Origin: Leptotrichia sp. OH3620_COT-345 | GTDB taxonomy: Bacteria; Fusobacteriota; Fusobacteriia; Fusobacteriales; Leptotrichiaceae | NCBI RefSeq assembly: GCF_003932895.1 | Contig: NZ_RQYW01000004.1 | Coordinates: forward strand, 1 to 64,000 | Length of the DNA stretch: 64,000 bases | Direction of reading: 5' to 3' | Shown: positions 17,602 through 25,671 of the stretch, in pieces | How positions within the stretch are numbered: position 1 is the stretch's first letter | Layout: each line of letters starts with the position of its first letter | Notes under the pieces: generated by a model | Told to the model about the DNA's origin: nothing | Seen by the model: the letters and a program-made list of their open reading frames with translations, nothing else | The model's database searches: none | Program-made: the position numbers and the translations under genes

Positions 17602-17694
17602 TTTTCCTCCTTAAACATAATTAGTTAAGTTTGATTTATAAATTATGTGAGTTTATTATCTAAATTTTTTTAATTTATATTAATAAATCCGCCT

Positions 17695-17752
17695 AAAGTC
17701 GGATCCTTTATTTATTGAAATATCTATCATTCGCATATCTCGGACCGACTTT
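17695..17752. other. Long-armed inverted repeat between kduI and the permease genes
   Basis: AAAGTCGG-A-TCC (17695-17706) pairs with GGA-CCGACTTT (17742-17752), leaving one bulged base and a ~35-base A/T-rich loop. No T-run follows on the transcribed strand. It may be an mRNA-stability or processing element, or a regulatory leader. Confidence 0.45.
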
Positions 17753-17829
17753 AAGATCGTTTTTCCATGTATAAGTAACCGTAATTATCAGAAATATAAA
17801 TTTTTTTAATTTTTCTAATTTTATTAAGT

Positions 17830-18666
17830 TTATTTCAATTCTGACATTTTTACAGCATCCATATCGTTAAATTCCTGATTTTCTCCCGCCATTCCCCATA
17901 TGAATGTATAACTGCTCGTTCCCGCTCCTGAATGTATAGACCATGAAGGTGAAATTACACCCTGTTCATTTTTTACTACAAGGTGCCGTGTTTCCTCAGG
18001 TTCTCCCATAAAATGGAATACTCTTGTATCTTCTGTCATATTAAAATAGAAATATACTTCCATTCTTCTTTCATGAGTATGACAAGGCATCGTATTCCAT
18101 ACATTTCCCGGCTCAAGTACAGTCATTCCCATTAAAAGTTGGCATGACTGACATACAGCAGGATGTACAAACTGATATATCGTTCTTGAATTTGAATTTT
18201 CCAGACTTCCCAACTTTACAGGCTTTGCTTTTTCTATATCTATTTTCACATCAGGATACTTTTTGTGTGCGGGAGCTGAATTTATATAATATTTTGCAGG
18301 ATTTTCAGAATCGTCGGATATAAATTTTAACTCTCTCGTTTCCATTCCTATATACAATCCGTCACGTGAATTCATTACATATTCTATTCCATCAGCTATT
18401 ATTTTTCCTTTTCCTCCTACATTTATAACCCCAAGTTCTCTCCTCTCAAGGAAATATTCTGTTCCTAATTCTTTTGTTATTCCCAGTTCTACAGTTTTAT
18501 TCACAGGCATTATCCCCCCTGCTATAATTCTGTCCACATGAGAGTAAGTAAGGGTCACTTCGTTTGCTACAAATATTGTTTCTATTAAATAATTCTCCCT
18601 TAATTTCTCTGTTATATAATGTTTTGAATCTTCCGGATGATTTGCATATCTTGTGTCTATCTTCAT
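17830..18666 (-). CDS. kduI: 4-deoxy-L-threo-5-hexosulose-uronate ketol-isomerase
   Basis: A cytoplasmic isomerase (278 aa, full length) that converts 5-keto-4-deoxyuronate, formed from the product of the glucuronyl hydrolase, to 2,5-diketo-3-deoxygluconate. The cupin metal ligands are visible as C-H-T-H-E-R-R-M-E-V (H196, H198, E203) and I-H-S-G-A-G (H245), the same numbering as E. coli KduI. AGGAGG precedes the ATG. It lies 74 bp downstream of kduD, which performs the next step, so the two are probably co-transcribed from the promoter ahead of kduD. Confidence 0.96.
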   Translation of the reverse strand: MKIDTRYANHPEDSKHYITEKLRENYLIETIFVANEVTLTYSHVDRIIAGGIMPVNKTVELGITKELGTEYFLERRELGVINVGGKGKIIADGIEYVMNSRDGLYIGMETRELKFISDDSENPAKYYINSAPAHKKYPDVKIDIEKAKPVKLGSLENSNSRTIYQFVHPAVCQSCQLLMGMTVLEPGNVWNTMPCHTHERRMEVYFYFNMTEDTRVFHFMGEPEETRHLVVKNEQGVISPSWSIHSGAGTSSYTFIWGMAGENQEFNDMDAVKMSELK

Positions 18667-18740
18667 TTTTCGTCTTTCCTCCTATTATTTTTTTATTCTA
18701 TTCTAAATTTATTTTATATAATTTTTATACAATCTGTGAT

Positions 18741-19511
18741 TTATCTTGACAGCCATGCACCATCTACTGTCAAGGTATGTCCATTTACATAATCTGAAGC
18801 CTTACTTGCTAAAAATATCACGGCTCCCATTAAATCAGACGGCTCTCCCCATCTTCCCGCAGGTATTCTTCCAAGTATTTCTTTATTTCTCTGTTCATCT
18901 TTTCTTATCGGTTCGGTATTTTCAGTTTTTATATATCCCGGAGCTATGGCATTTATCTGTATGTTCTTATCAGCAAGTTCATTAGCAAATGCCCTTGTCA
19001 ATCCTACAACTCCGTGTTTACTTACAGTATAGGGAGGAACAAACTTTCCTCCCTGAAAAGATAACATCGAAGCTATATTTATTATCTTTCCGCTTCCCTG
19101 ACTTACCATTATTTTTGCTGTTTCTCTTCCAAGATGATACACAACATTTAAGTTTATATCCATTACTGCATACCAATCTTCATCTTCATATTCAAGTAAA
19201 GGAGCTCTTCTTATAGTTCCTGCATTATTTACAAGAATATCTATTTTACCGAATTTCCTCATACATGTTTCTATTATTTCCTGTCTGCATTTGGCAACAG
19301 TTAAATCTCCTGTTACAAATTCAACTCTCCTTCCTGTTTTTTCAATAATTTTTTTTATTTCTTCACAATTTTTATCATAAGCTGATATTACCAAGTCTGC
19401 TCCTGCTTTTGCCAGAGCTTCGGAATATGCGGCTCCTATCCCTGTGTTCCCTCCGGTTACTATGGCAACTTTATTTTCCAGAGAGAAATATGTTTTTAAA
19501 AATTCATTCAT
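18741..19511 (-). CDS. kduD: 2-keto-3-deoxygluconate dehydrogenase / 2,5-diketo-3-deoxygluconate reductase (SDR)
   Basis: A short-chain dehydrogenase of 256 aa that reduces 2,5-diketo-3-deoxygluconate to KDG with NAD(P)H. It shows T-G-G-N-T-G-I-G (19-26), N-N-A-G (95-98) and the catalytic set S148, Y161 and K165 (Y-T-V-S-K). SDR assignments are often loose, but adjacency to kduI and the P-F/Y-x-V-S-K-H-G-V-V-G-L context make KduD the best call. GGAGG precedes the ATG. It is the first gene of the GAG locus in transcription order; its product feeds kdgK and eda at 24-25.7 kb. Confidence 0.93.
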   Translation of the reverse strand: MNEFLKTYFSLENKVAIVTGGNTGIGAAYSEALAKAGADLVISAYDKNCEEIKKIIEKTGRRVEFVTGDLTVAKCRQEIIETCMRKFGKIDILVNNAGTIRRAPLLEYEDEDWYAVMDINLNVVYHLGRETAKIMVSQGSGKIINIASMLSFQGGKFVPPYTVSKHGVVGLTRAFANELADKNIQINAIAPGYIKTENTEPIRKDEQRNKEILGRIPAGRWGEPSDLMGAVIFLASKASDYVNGHTLTVDGAWLSR

Positions 19512-19553
19512 CTTTTACCTCCATTTTTTAAATTTCACTTATTCTATAGTTGA

Positions 19554-19581
19554 AGTATATCCTGACTATTTAATTTGTAAA
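19554..19581 (-). promoter_or_regulatory. Candidate sigma-70 promoter for kduD-kduI
   Basis: On the minus strand TTTACA, a 16-base spacer and TATACT stand about 42 bases upstream of the kduD ATG. It would start the GAG locus transcript. No clear operator palindrome was found beside it. Confidence 0.5.
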
Positions 19582-20123
19582 TCCTCAATTTTATATATAC
19601 ATTTTTCTATTTCTGATGTCTAACTCTTATTTTTCAATATATATAATGTATTTTCTTAAAAAATTCGAAACATTTTTTCGTCTATTTTCATTTTAGAATT
19701 TTATCTTTTTATACTTTATTTAATGTTTTTACAGTACAGTTTATATAATTATTTTTTATTTATCTAACTATTTTATTTCCTTAAATTATAAAAATTATTT
19801 ATTTTGTTTCAGAATCTATTAAGCCTTCTTATTCTATATACAATATTATTTTTAATACCTTGTATTTTAATTTAACTATATTTATCCTGTAATTTTTTCA
19901 TCCAAAATATATTCATATTTCTATATCCTTTTTTCCACAAGTCCTTTTATCAGACTTTATAAAATAGAAATATAAAATTATTATCTGATTTGAAATCCCC
20001 AAAAATAAGGTCTAATCATTCAAAACCGATAAAATTAATCAAATTTAAAAAAACTATATGAAGAAATATCGTTTTTCAATATTCATATATAGCTATATCC
20101 ACATTTTATTATTTAAAAAAATA
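19582..20123. other. Divergent intergenic region without a gene
   Basis: Very A/T-rich spacer between the kduD promoter and the acyltransferase-fusion promoter. The only structure noted is a 12-bp palindrome ATATAGCTATAT at 20087-20098, about 30 bases before the extended -10 of the rightward gene. No ORF with an SD and no RNA gene was recognized. Confidence 0.6.
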
Positions 20124-20132
20124 TGATATAAT
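20124..20132 (+). promoter_or_regulatory. Extended -10 promoter for the acyl-activating fusion gene
   Basis: TGATATAAT matches TGn-TATAAT. It lies 34 bases before the ATG at 20167, which has AAGGAG at 20156-20161. No strong -35 is seen. Confidence 0.55.
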
Positions 20133-20166
20133 TAAAATAAAAAAATATATAATATAAGGAGTATTT

Positions 20167-22650
20167 ATGTTTCTAAAAAAGACAGAAAGACTGGCGTTAG
20201 TTGATTTTGAAAACAGGCATATAAATTATACAGAACTGATACAGAATGTCAGGTATTATTCAGAAAATATAATTGAATTGGAAGCTGGAAAATTTGCAAT
20301 GATTCTAATGGAAAATCGTACTGAATGGATATACAGTTTTTTTGCAATATGGGATAAGAAATCCGCCCCTATCACAATAGATTCAGCCAGTAATCCCAAA
20401 GAAATTTTATATGTTCTTGAAGATTCAAATCCTGAATTGATTATCTGTTCCGACGAAACTGAAAAAAATGTATTGGAAGCCGTTTCAAAATACAATTTAA
20501 AAGATAGAATAAAAATAATAAATGTTGACAAAAATGCTATTAAAAATGAAAAACTTGAAATTATAAAAAACAGCGATTTTGAATTGAAAAATCCTGATAA
20601 CGAAGATGTAGCAGTAATGCTTTATACATCAGGAACCACAGGACAGCCTAAAGGAGTAATGCTCACATATAAAAATCTGAATTCTGAAATGGATGGAATA
20701 TTTGCAAAAAATATATTTACGTGTGAAGATCAGATACTGGCTCTACTACCATTTCATCATATTCTTCCCTTAACGGCAACAGTACTCCTTATGTTAAGAG
20801 AACAGACATCCATCATATTTGTAGAAAAAATAGCAAGTAAGGAAATCTTGGAAACACTGAGTAGAAATAGAGTAACCGCTCTCATCGGAGTGCCTAGAGT
20901 CTTTAAACTTTTTTATGACGGAATAAAACAGCAAATAGATGCTAAATTTATTACAAGACTTATATACAAAATTATGAGTAAAACAAAATCTATGAAACTT
21001 AAAAGAAAAGTATTCAAAAAAGTTCATGATAAATTTGGTGGACATCTTGATTTTATAGTTTCAGGGGGAGCTAAACTGGATCCTGAAATAGCTGAATTTT
21101 ACGAGACTTTAGGAATATACTCTCTTGAAGGATATGGTCTAACTGAAACTTCACCTGTAATAGCTGTAAATACCCAAAAAGAAAGAAAAATAGGAACTGT
21201 AGGAAAAAAACTGGAAAATATAGAAGTAAAACTGGTAGAAGAAGAATTATGGGTAAAAGGGCCCATAGTTATGAAAGGATACTACAACAAACCTGACAAG
21301 ACAGCTGAAGTAATGACGGATGACGGATGGTTTAAAACGGGTGATCTTGCTTCAATTGATGAAGAGGGATACATTACAATACGTGGTAGAAAAAACAGTA
21401 TGATTGTCCTTTCAAACGGAAAAAACATTGATCCTGAAACAATTGAAAACAAAGTTATATCAAAAAGCAATTATTTAATAAAGGAAATAGGTGTATTCGG
21501 TCATAATGACAAAATTTCCGCAATTATCGTACCTGAACTTTTGGAATTCAGAAAAAAAGGAATTACAAATATAAATGCTTATATTAAAAACATAATAGAA
21601 GACTATAACCTGACGGTTCATAATTATGAAAAAATACTTGACTATAAACTTTATGAAGAAGAATTGCCAAAAACAAGAGTAGGAAAAATCAGAAGATTCA
21701 TGCTCCCTAATTTATACGAAAAAAAGACTACGGAAAAGAAAAAAGTTGAAGAACCTGATACTGAAACATACAAAATATTAAAAGCTTATGTGAAAAAATT
21801 GAAAGGAGTAGAGCCTCTCCCTGAAGAAAATCTTGAGTTGGAAATAGGTATGGACTCATTGGATGTTGTCGAAATGTTTGCATATATAGAAAACAGTTTT
21901 GGAATTACTCTGAATGAAGAACAGTTTTCAGAAATGCCGAATTTAAAAACATTATCTGAATATATAAATGAGAAAGCGACTAAAATGGAAGATGCCGAAG
22001 TCGACTGGAAAAAAATCATTGAAAAAGCTCCACAAATCGAAGAAAGAAACAGATGGGTTACTAAAGTTCTTAGACCTTTATTAGACTTGATTTTAAAAAT
22101 ATATTTCAGATTGAAAAGGGTAAACAGAGATAAAATTACAAGCAGACAACAGATATTTGTATCAAACCATCAAAGTTTTATTGACTCTCTTGTACTTGGA
22201 AGTCTATTACCTCATAAGATACTTTATAACACAATGTTTTTAGCCATAGACTGGTATTTCAAAAAAGGAATTATGAAACTTCTTGTAACTAATGGAAATG
22301 TTGTTTTGATTGATATAAATAAAAATATAAAGAAAAGTGTGGAAGAAATAGCAGCTCATATAAAAGCAGGAAAAAATGTCCTTATATTCCCTGAAGGAGC
22401 AAGAACAAAAGACGGTAAAGTTGGAAAATTTAAAAAAGTATTTGCAATAATAGCAAAAGAACTTGATGTGGATATACAATGTTTAGGTATAAAAGGAGCT
22501 TACGAAGCTTATTCAAGATATATGAAGTTCCCTAAACCTAAGAAAATTGAAGTGGCCGCATTGGAAAGGTTTAAACCTGAAGGTACGTATGAGGAAATAG
22601 TTGAAAAAGCTGAAAATATAATACGTGAATACGTAGAAAATAATAAATAA
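20167..22650 (+). CDS. Three-domain fusion: AMP-forming acyl-activating enzyme, acyl carrier protein, PlsC-type acyltransferase
   Basis: An 827-aa protein. Residues ~1-515 are an acyl-AMP/acyl-ACP synthetase with P-loop Y-T-S-G-T-T-G-Q-P-K-G (153-163), G-Y-G-L-T-E-T-S-P and G-W-F-K-T-G-D-L. Residues ~530-610 are an acyl carrier domain with the phosphopantetheine serine S564 in G-M-D-S-L-D. Residues ~635-827 are a glycerolipid acyltransferase with N-H-Q-S-F-I-D (HX4D, H668 and D673) and F-P-E-G-A-R-T (741-747). The likely role is to activate a fatty acid, load it on the built-in ACP and transfer it to lysophospholipid or another acceptor, as Aas does with separate ACP. It is a monocistron between the two uronate regions and ends before a terminator-like inverted repeat. 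The physiological acceptor is unknown. Confidence 0.88.
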   Translation: MFLKKTERLALVDFENRHINYTELIQNVRYYSENIIELEAGKFAMILMENRTEWIYSFFAIWDKKSAPITIDSASNPKEILYVLEDSNPELIICSDETEKNVLEAVSKYNLKDRIKIINVDKNAIKNEKLEIIKNSDFELKNPDNEDVAVMLYTSGTTGQPKGVMLTYKNLNSEMDGIFAKNIFTCEDQILALLPFHHILPLTATVLLMLREQTSIIFVEKIASKEILETLSRNRVTALIGVPRVFKLFYDGIKQQIDAKFITRLIYKIMSKTKSMKLKRKVFKKVHDKFGGHLDFIVSGGAKLDPEIAEFYETLGIYSLEGYGLTETSPVIAVNTQKERKIGTVGKKLENIEVKLVEEELWVKGPIVMKGYYNKPDKTAEVMTDDGWFKTGDLASIDEEGYITIRGRKNSMIVLSNGKNIDPETIENKVISKSNYLIKEIGVFGHNDKISAIIVPELLEFRKKGITNINAYIKNIIEDYNLTVHNYEKILDYKLYEEELPKTRVGKIRRFMLPNLYEKKTTEKKKVEEPDTETYKILKAYVKKLKGVEPLPEENLELEIGMDSLDVVEMFAYIENSFGITLNEEQFSEMPNLKTLSEYINEKATKMEDAEVDWKKIIEKAPQIEERNRWVTKVLRPLLDLILKIYFRLKRVNRDKITSRQQIFVSNHQSFIDSLVLGSLLPHKILYNTMFLAIDWYFKKGIMKLLVTNGNVVLIDINKNIKKSVEEIAAHIKAGKNVLIFPEGARTKDGKVGKFKKVFAIIAKELDVDIQCLGIKGAYEAYSRYMKFPKPKKIEVAALERFKPEGTYEEIVEKAENIIREYVENNK

Positions 22651-22720
22651 ATTTAAATTTCATAATACAAATAAAATTTAATTAAAAATTAACTTGAATT
22701 TTCCGAAAAAATTTTATAAA

Positions 22721-22772
22721 ATGATTAGGTGCTTAGGAGAAATTAATTATTAATAAATCAGCACCTAATCAT
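22721..22772 (+). terminator. 12-bp perfect inverted repeat, probable terminator after the fusion gene
   Basis: ATGATTAGGTGC (22721-22732) and GCACCTAATCAT (22761-22772) are exact reverse complements around a 28-base loop. A-rich and T-rich runs flank it but no clean U-tract follows. It separates the fusion gene from the tRNA promoter. The CACCTAA/TTAGGTG arms recur in the hairpin at 50283-50324. Confidence 0.5.
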
Positions 22773-22791
22773 AAAATTTTAAAAAAAGTCC

Positions 22792-22820
22792 TTGACAAAT
22801 TTGTAGAAAAAATATATAAT
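22792..22820 (+). promoter_or_regulatory. Consensus promoter of the tRNA operon
   Basis: TTGACA, exactly 17 bases, TATAAT: a full sigma-70 consensus. Its -10 ends 28 bases before the first tRNA, as expected for a strong stable-RNA promoter. Confidence 0.88.
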
Positions 22821-22848
22821 CTACTTTGTCAGTGTGATTGAGGATTAT

Positions 22849-22936
22849 GCCTTGGTGGCGAAATCGGTAGACGCACAGGACTTAAAATCCTGTGGTAATT
22901 ATTACCGTGCCGGTTCAAGTCCGGCCCGAGGCACCA
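22849..22936 (+). tRNA. tRNA-Leu (anticodon TAA)
   Basis: Acceptor GCCTTGG pairs with CCGAGGC (one G-T pair). The anticodon loop CTTAAAA sits on stem CAGGA/TCCTG, there is a long class II variable arm, and ACCA is encoded. It is the first gene of the operon. Confidence 0.95.
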
Positions 22937-22967
22937 CTTGATTTTTAAAAATTGCAATCATAACTAT

Positions 22968-23043
22968 GCGGGAGTAACTCAGTTGGTAGAGTGTCAGCCT
23001 TCCAAGCTGAATGTCGCGAGTTCGACCCTCGTCTCCCGCTCCA
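22968..23043 (+). tRNA. tRNA-Gly (anticodon TCC)
   Basis: Acceptor GCGGGAG/CTCCCGC, anticodon loop CTTCCAA, T-loop TTCGACC, discriminator T and encoded CCA. Confidence 0.95.
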
Positions 23044-23047
23044 TTAT

Positions 23048-23123
23048 GAGCCATTAGCTCAGTCGGTAGAGCACATGACTTTTAATCATGGTGTCACTGG
23101 TTCGATTCCAGTATGGCTCACCA
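23048..23123 (+). tRNA. tRNA-Lys (anticodon TTT)
   Basis: Acceptor GAGCCAT/ATGGCTC, anticodon loop CTTTTAA on CATGA/TCATG, T-loop TTCGATT and encoded ACCA. Confidence 0.95.
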
Positions 23124-23146
23124 TTTACAACATAATATTATGGTGT

Positions 23147-23223
<77 letters not shown>

Positions 23224-23227
23224 TTAA

Positions 23228-23304
23228 GGATCCATAGCTCAGCTGGTTAGAGCACTCGGCTCATAACCGAGTGGTCGCTGGTTCAAGTCCAGCTGGATCC
23301 ACCA
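23228..23304 (+). tRNA. tRNA with CAT anticodon: probable tRNA-Ile2 (lysidine-modified), otherwise elongator Met
   Basis: Acceptor GGATCCA/TGGATCC, anticodon loop CTCATAA on CTCGG/CCGAG, encoded ACCA. It lacks the three G-C pairs in the anticodon stem of initiator tRNA. The T-arm GGTCGCTGGTTCAAGTCC is the one I recall for E. coli tRNA-Ile2, and GGCTCATAACC is also found in Bacillus Ile2, so Ile2 (TilS substrate, reading AUA) is favoured over elongator Met. Confidence 0.9.
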
Positions 23305-23308
23305 TTAT

Positions 23309-23383
23309 GCGCCCTTCGTCTAGTGGTTAGGACATCGGGTTTTCATCCCGGCAACAGGAGTTCGATCCTCCTAGGGCGTACCA
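23309..23383 (+). tRNA. tRNA-Glu (anticodon TTC)
   Basis: Acceptor GCGCCCT/AGGGCGT with one G-T pair, anticodon loop TTTTCAT on CGGG/CCCG, encoded ACCA. A terminator-like hairpin follows within 8 bases. Confidence 0.95.
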
Positions 23384-23390
23384 CTGTTAC

Positions 23391-23420
23391 TACCATAATT
23401 AAAAGTTGTGGTATTTTTTT
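23391..23420 (+). terminator. Internal terminator or attenuator between tRNA-Glu and tRNA-Phe
   Basis: TACCATAATT and AGTTGTGGTA form a 10-bp stem with two G-T pairs and a 3-base loop, followed by TTTTTTT. It would make tRNA-Phe expression depend on read-through, or act in 3' processing. Confidence 0.65.
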
Positions 23421-23434
23421 TGAAGATAATTTAT

Positions 23435-23510
23435 GCCCAGATAGCTCAGTCGGTAGAGCAAGGGACTGAAAATCCCTGTGTCCGTGGTTCGATTCCGCGT
23501 CTGGGCACCA
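23435..23510 (+). tRNA. tRNA-Phe (anticodon GAA)
   Basis: Acceptor GCCCAGA/TCTGGGC, anticodon loop CTGAAAA on GGGA/TCCC, T-loop TTCGATT, encoded ACCA. It is the last tRNA of the cluster. Confidence 0.95.
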
Positions 23511-23537
23511 TCAAATAAACTAAAAACTTACATATAT

Positions 23538-23572
23538 GTGCAATCCTATAAAATCAAGGATTGCACTTTTTT
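23538..23572 (+). terminator. Rho-independent terminator of the tRNA operon
   Basis: GTGCAATCCT (23538-23547) pairs perfectly with AGGATTGCAC (23557-23566) around 9 bases, followed by TTTTTTCTTTT. Confidence 0.85.
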
Positions 23573-23895
23573 CTTTTATTTACAGTATTTTAAAAGTAAC
23601 TGTAATTTATTTATATTCAAATAAATTTACTATTATTTAAATATATTTGATAACATACTAACAATTTAATAATGATTTAATATTAATGTTTAAATATTAA
23701 TAAATTAAATCTCAATGTCAAGAGCAAAGTCGAAAAATTTCGTACTCATAAGATATTCTTTTTATTAATTTTATTTTGTTATTTTTGCCTTTTATAAATT
23801 TATTATTTACATTATATTTTATATATTCTTTATTTTTTTTAATATTAAGTTAAAAACCTAAAAATTTTTACTTCTAACAAAAAAATTTAAAAATA
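23573..23895. other. Intergenic spacer with no recognizable feature
   Basis: Extremely A/T-rich DNA between the tRNA terminator and the kdgK terminator. I see no ORF with an SD, no RNA gene and no strong repeat. Confidence 0.6.
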
Positions 23896-23979
23896 AAAAA
23901 ATGATATACCTTTTAAATAACTGTACATACCCGATTATAAATATAATTACTTGAAATTTCAAAAAGTACATCATTTTTT
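23896..23979 (-). terminator. Terminator-like inverted repeat downstream of kdgK
   Basis: A 19-base arm (23896-23914) pairs with 23961-23979 with two mismatches. On the minus strand the second arm ends in ATTTTTTTATTTTTAA, as expected at the end of the kdgK operon. The loop is long (46 bases). Confidence 0.5.
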
Positions 23980-24003
23980 GTTATTATTATTTTTAATATC
24001 CCC

Positions 24004-25023
24004 TTATCTTATTACATCATATGAATCAGTATTTATAATTTTTAAAATATCTTCTTTTTTAAACTCCGACACATCTCCATATATCGTATGTTTCAACACT
24101 CCCGAACCTATTCCGAAGTTTATCATTTCTTCCATTTGGTTCCCTGATAAATATGAATATATTACACCTGAAGTAAAAGCATCTCCCGTTCCCACTCTGT
24201 CCTTTATTTCCACTATATATTCTTTTCCTTTTACAATATTTTCCCCGTTCGTTATTATTCCCGAATAAATATTCCTGTTCGAACTTAACGGTTTCCTTAT
24301 TGAAGAAATTATATATTTAAAATTATATATTTTATATACTTTTTTATATAATTTTTGATAATATTCTTTATAAGTCTCCGTATCATTATATAAATTATGT
24401 TCTATCCCGAAAATTTTAACAAAATCCAAATAACTTGCAAATAATACATCTACATTATTTATAATTTCTTTGTACCTTCTTGAAGCCTCTTCCAAAGAAA
24501 TCAGTTTTGACCTGTAATTACAGTCAAATACAACTTCTTTTTTCAGTTTTTTTGCTATTTTTATCATTCTTTTTGACAGTTCAAATGATTTTTCACTTAC
24601 TGACAATGTTATACCACTTAAAAACAGTACATCATACTTTGATAATATTTTTTCCATTTTTTCATCAGTCATTTCCATTTCGGAAAATGCCGAATATCTT
24701 CTATCATATGTTACTACTGACGGTCGTAATGAATATCCGTTTTCAAGAAAATATATTCCTATTCTTTCTCCGCCTATCTCTATATCATCAGTATCCACAC
24801 CGTATTGCTTCAAGTATTTTATACCTTTATGACCTAAGGCATTATCAGGTACTTTAGTTATATATCCCGACTTTATTCCAAAATTTGATAATGCTATGGA
24901 AATATTAAGCTCAGCTCCTCCATAAAATATTTCAAATACATCCGTATTTGACTGAATTATCATTTTATGCTCCTGTGGAGATAATCTGAGTAATATTTCT
25001 CCAAATGATAAAACTTTTTTCAT
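24004..25023 (-). CDS. kdgK: 2-keto-3-deoxygluconate kinase (PfkB family)
   Basis: A 339-aa ribokinase-type sugar kinase that phosphorylates KDG to KDPG. It begins with F-G-E-I-L-L-R-L-S-P, has the Y-G-G-A-E-L-N-I-S-I-A-L substrate segment, and ends with the PfkB signature D-R-V-G-T-G-D-A-F-T-S-G, where the second Asp is the catalytic base. Its AAAGGAAG ribosome-binding site lies at the very end of eda (4-bp gap), so translation is coupled. With eda it completes the shared lower pathway for both the GAG-derived 4-deoxyuronates and the hexuronates. Confidence 0.94.
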   Translation of the reverse strand: MKKVLSFGEILLRLSPQEHKMIIQSNTDVFEIFYGGAELNISIALSNFGIKSGYITKVPDNALGHKGIKYLKQYGVDTDDIEIGGERIGIYFLENGYSLRPSVVTYDRRYSAFSEMEMTDEKMEKILSKYDVLFLSGITLSVSEKSFELSKRMIKIAKKLKKEVVFDCNYRSKLISLEEASRRYKEIINNVDVLFASYLDFVKIFGIEHNLYNDTETYKEYYQKLYKKVYKIYNFKYIISSIRKPLSSNRNIYSGIITNGENIVKGKEYIVEIKDRVGTGDAFTSGVIYSYLSGNQMEEMINFGIGSGVLKHTIYGDVSEFKKEDILKIINTDSYDVIR

Positions 25024-25027
25024 AATT

Positions 25028-25651
25028 CTAAACTTCCTTTATTTTTAATAAATATTCTTCTGCTGTTTTAACTATATCTTCTTTAGTTCCCTTTACAAGA
25101 TTTCCTCCTATGCCTACTGCCAAAGCACCTGCTTTCAGCCACTCATTTATATTTTCCGTATTCACTCCTCCGGTTACCATAAAGTTTACTTTAGGAATAG
25201 GAGCTTTTAATGATTTTATATAGCTGAAATCAAAATTATTTCCCGGAAACAGTTTAATCAAATCACATCCTGCCTCCAATGCCTGAATTACCTCATTTAC
25301 AGTTTGGCAACCCGGAATATATGGGATTTGGTATCTATTACATAATATAGCGACTTCTTTACTGAAATTCGGTCCCACAATAAATTTTGCTCCTGCAGAT
25401 ATAGCTGTTTTTGCAGTTTCAGAATCAAGTACTGTTCCCGCACCTACAATTATATCACTATCTTCAGAAAAATGTGATATTATTTTTGAAGCAACTTTTA
25501 TCGTATAAGTAACTTCCATAGTTTTTATTCCACCCTCTTTACAGGCTTCAACTACTGAAATAACTTCACTTTCAGAATCTCCCCTGATTACAGCTACTAT
25601 TTTTTCATTTACAAGTTTTTCCAAAGTTGTATATTTTTTAAATATATCCAT
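25028..25651 (-). CDS. eda: KDPG/KHG aldolase
   Basis: A 207-aa class I aldolase that splits 2-keto-3-deoxy-6-phosphogluconate into pyruvate and glyceraldehyde 3-phosphate. The active site is visible: V-I-R-G (R23), K-T-M-E-V-T (E46), and the Schiff-base lysine K133 in L-I-K-L-F-P-G, matching E. coli Eda E45 and K133. AGGAGG lies 10 bases before the ATG. It is preceded by uxaC (20-bp gap). Confidence 0.95.
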   Translation of the reverse strand: MDIFKKYTTLEKLVNEKIVAVIRGDSESEVISVVEACKEGGIKTMEVTYTIKVASKIISHFSEDSDIIVGAGTVLDSETAKTAISAGAKFIVGPNFSKEVAILCNRYQIPYIPGCQTVNEVIQALEAGCDLIKLFPGNNFDFSYIKSLKAPIPKVNFMVTGGVNTENINEWLKAGALAVGIGGNLVKGTKEDIVKTAEEYLLKIKEV

Positions 25652-25671
25652 TTTTTCAAATCCTCCTAAAA

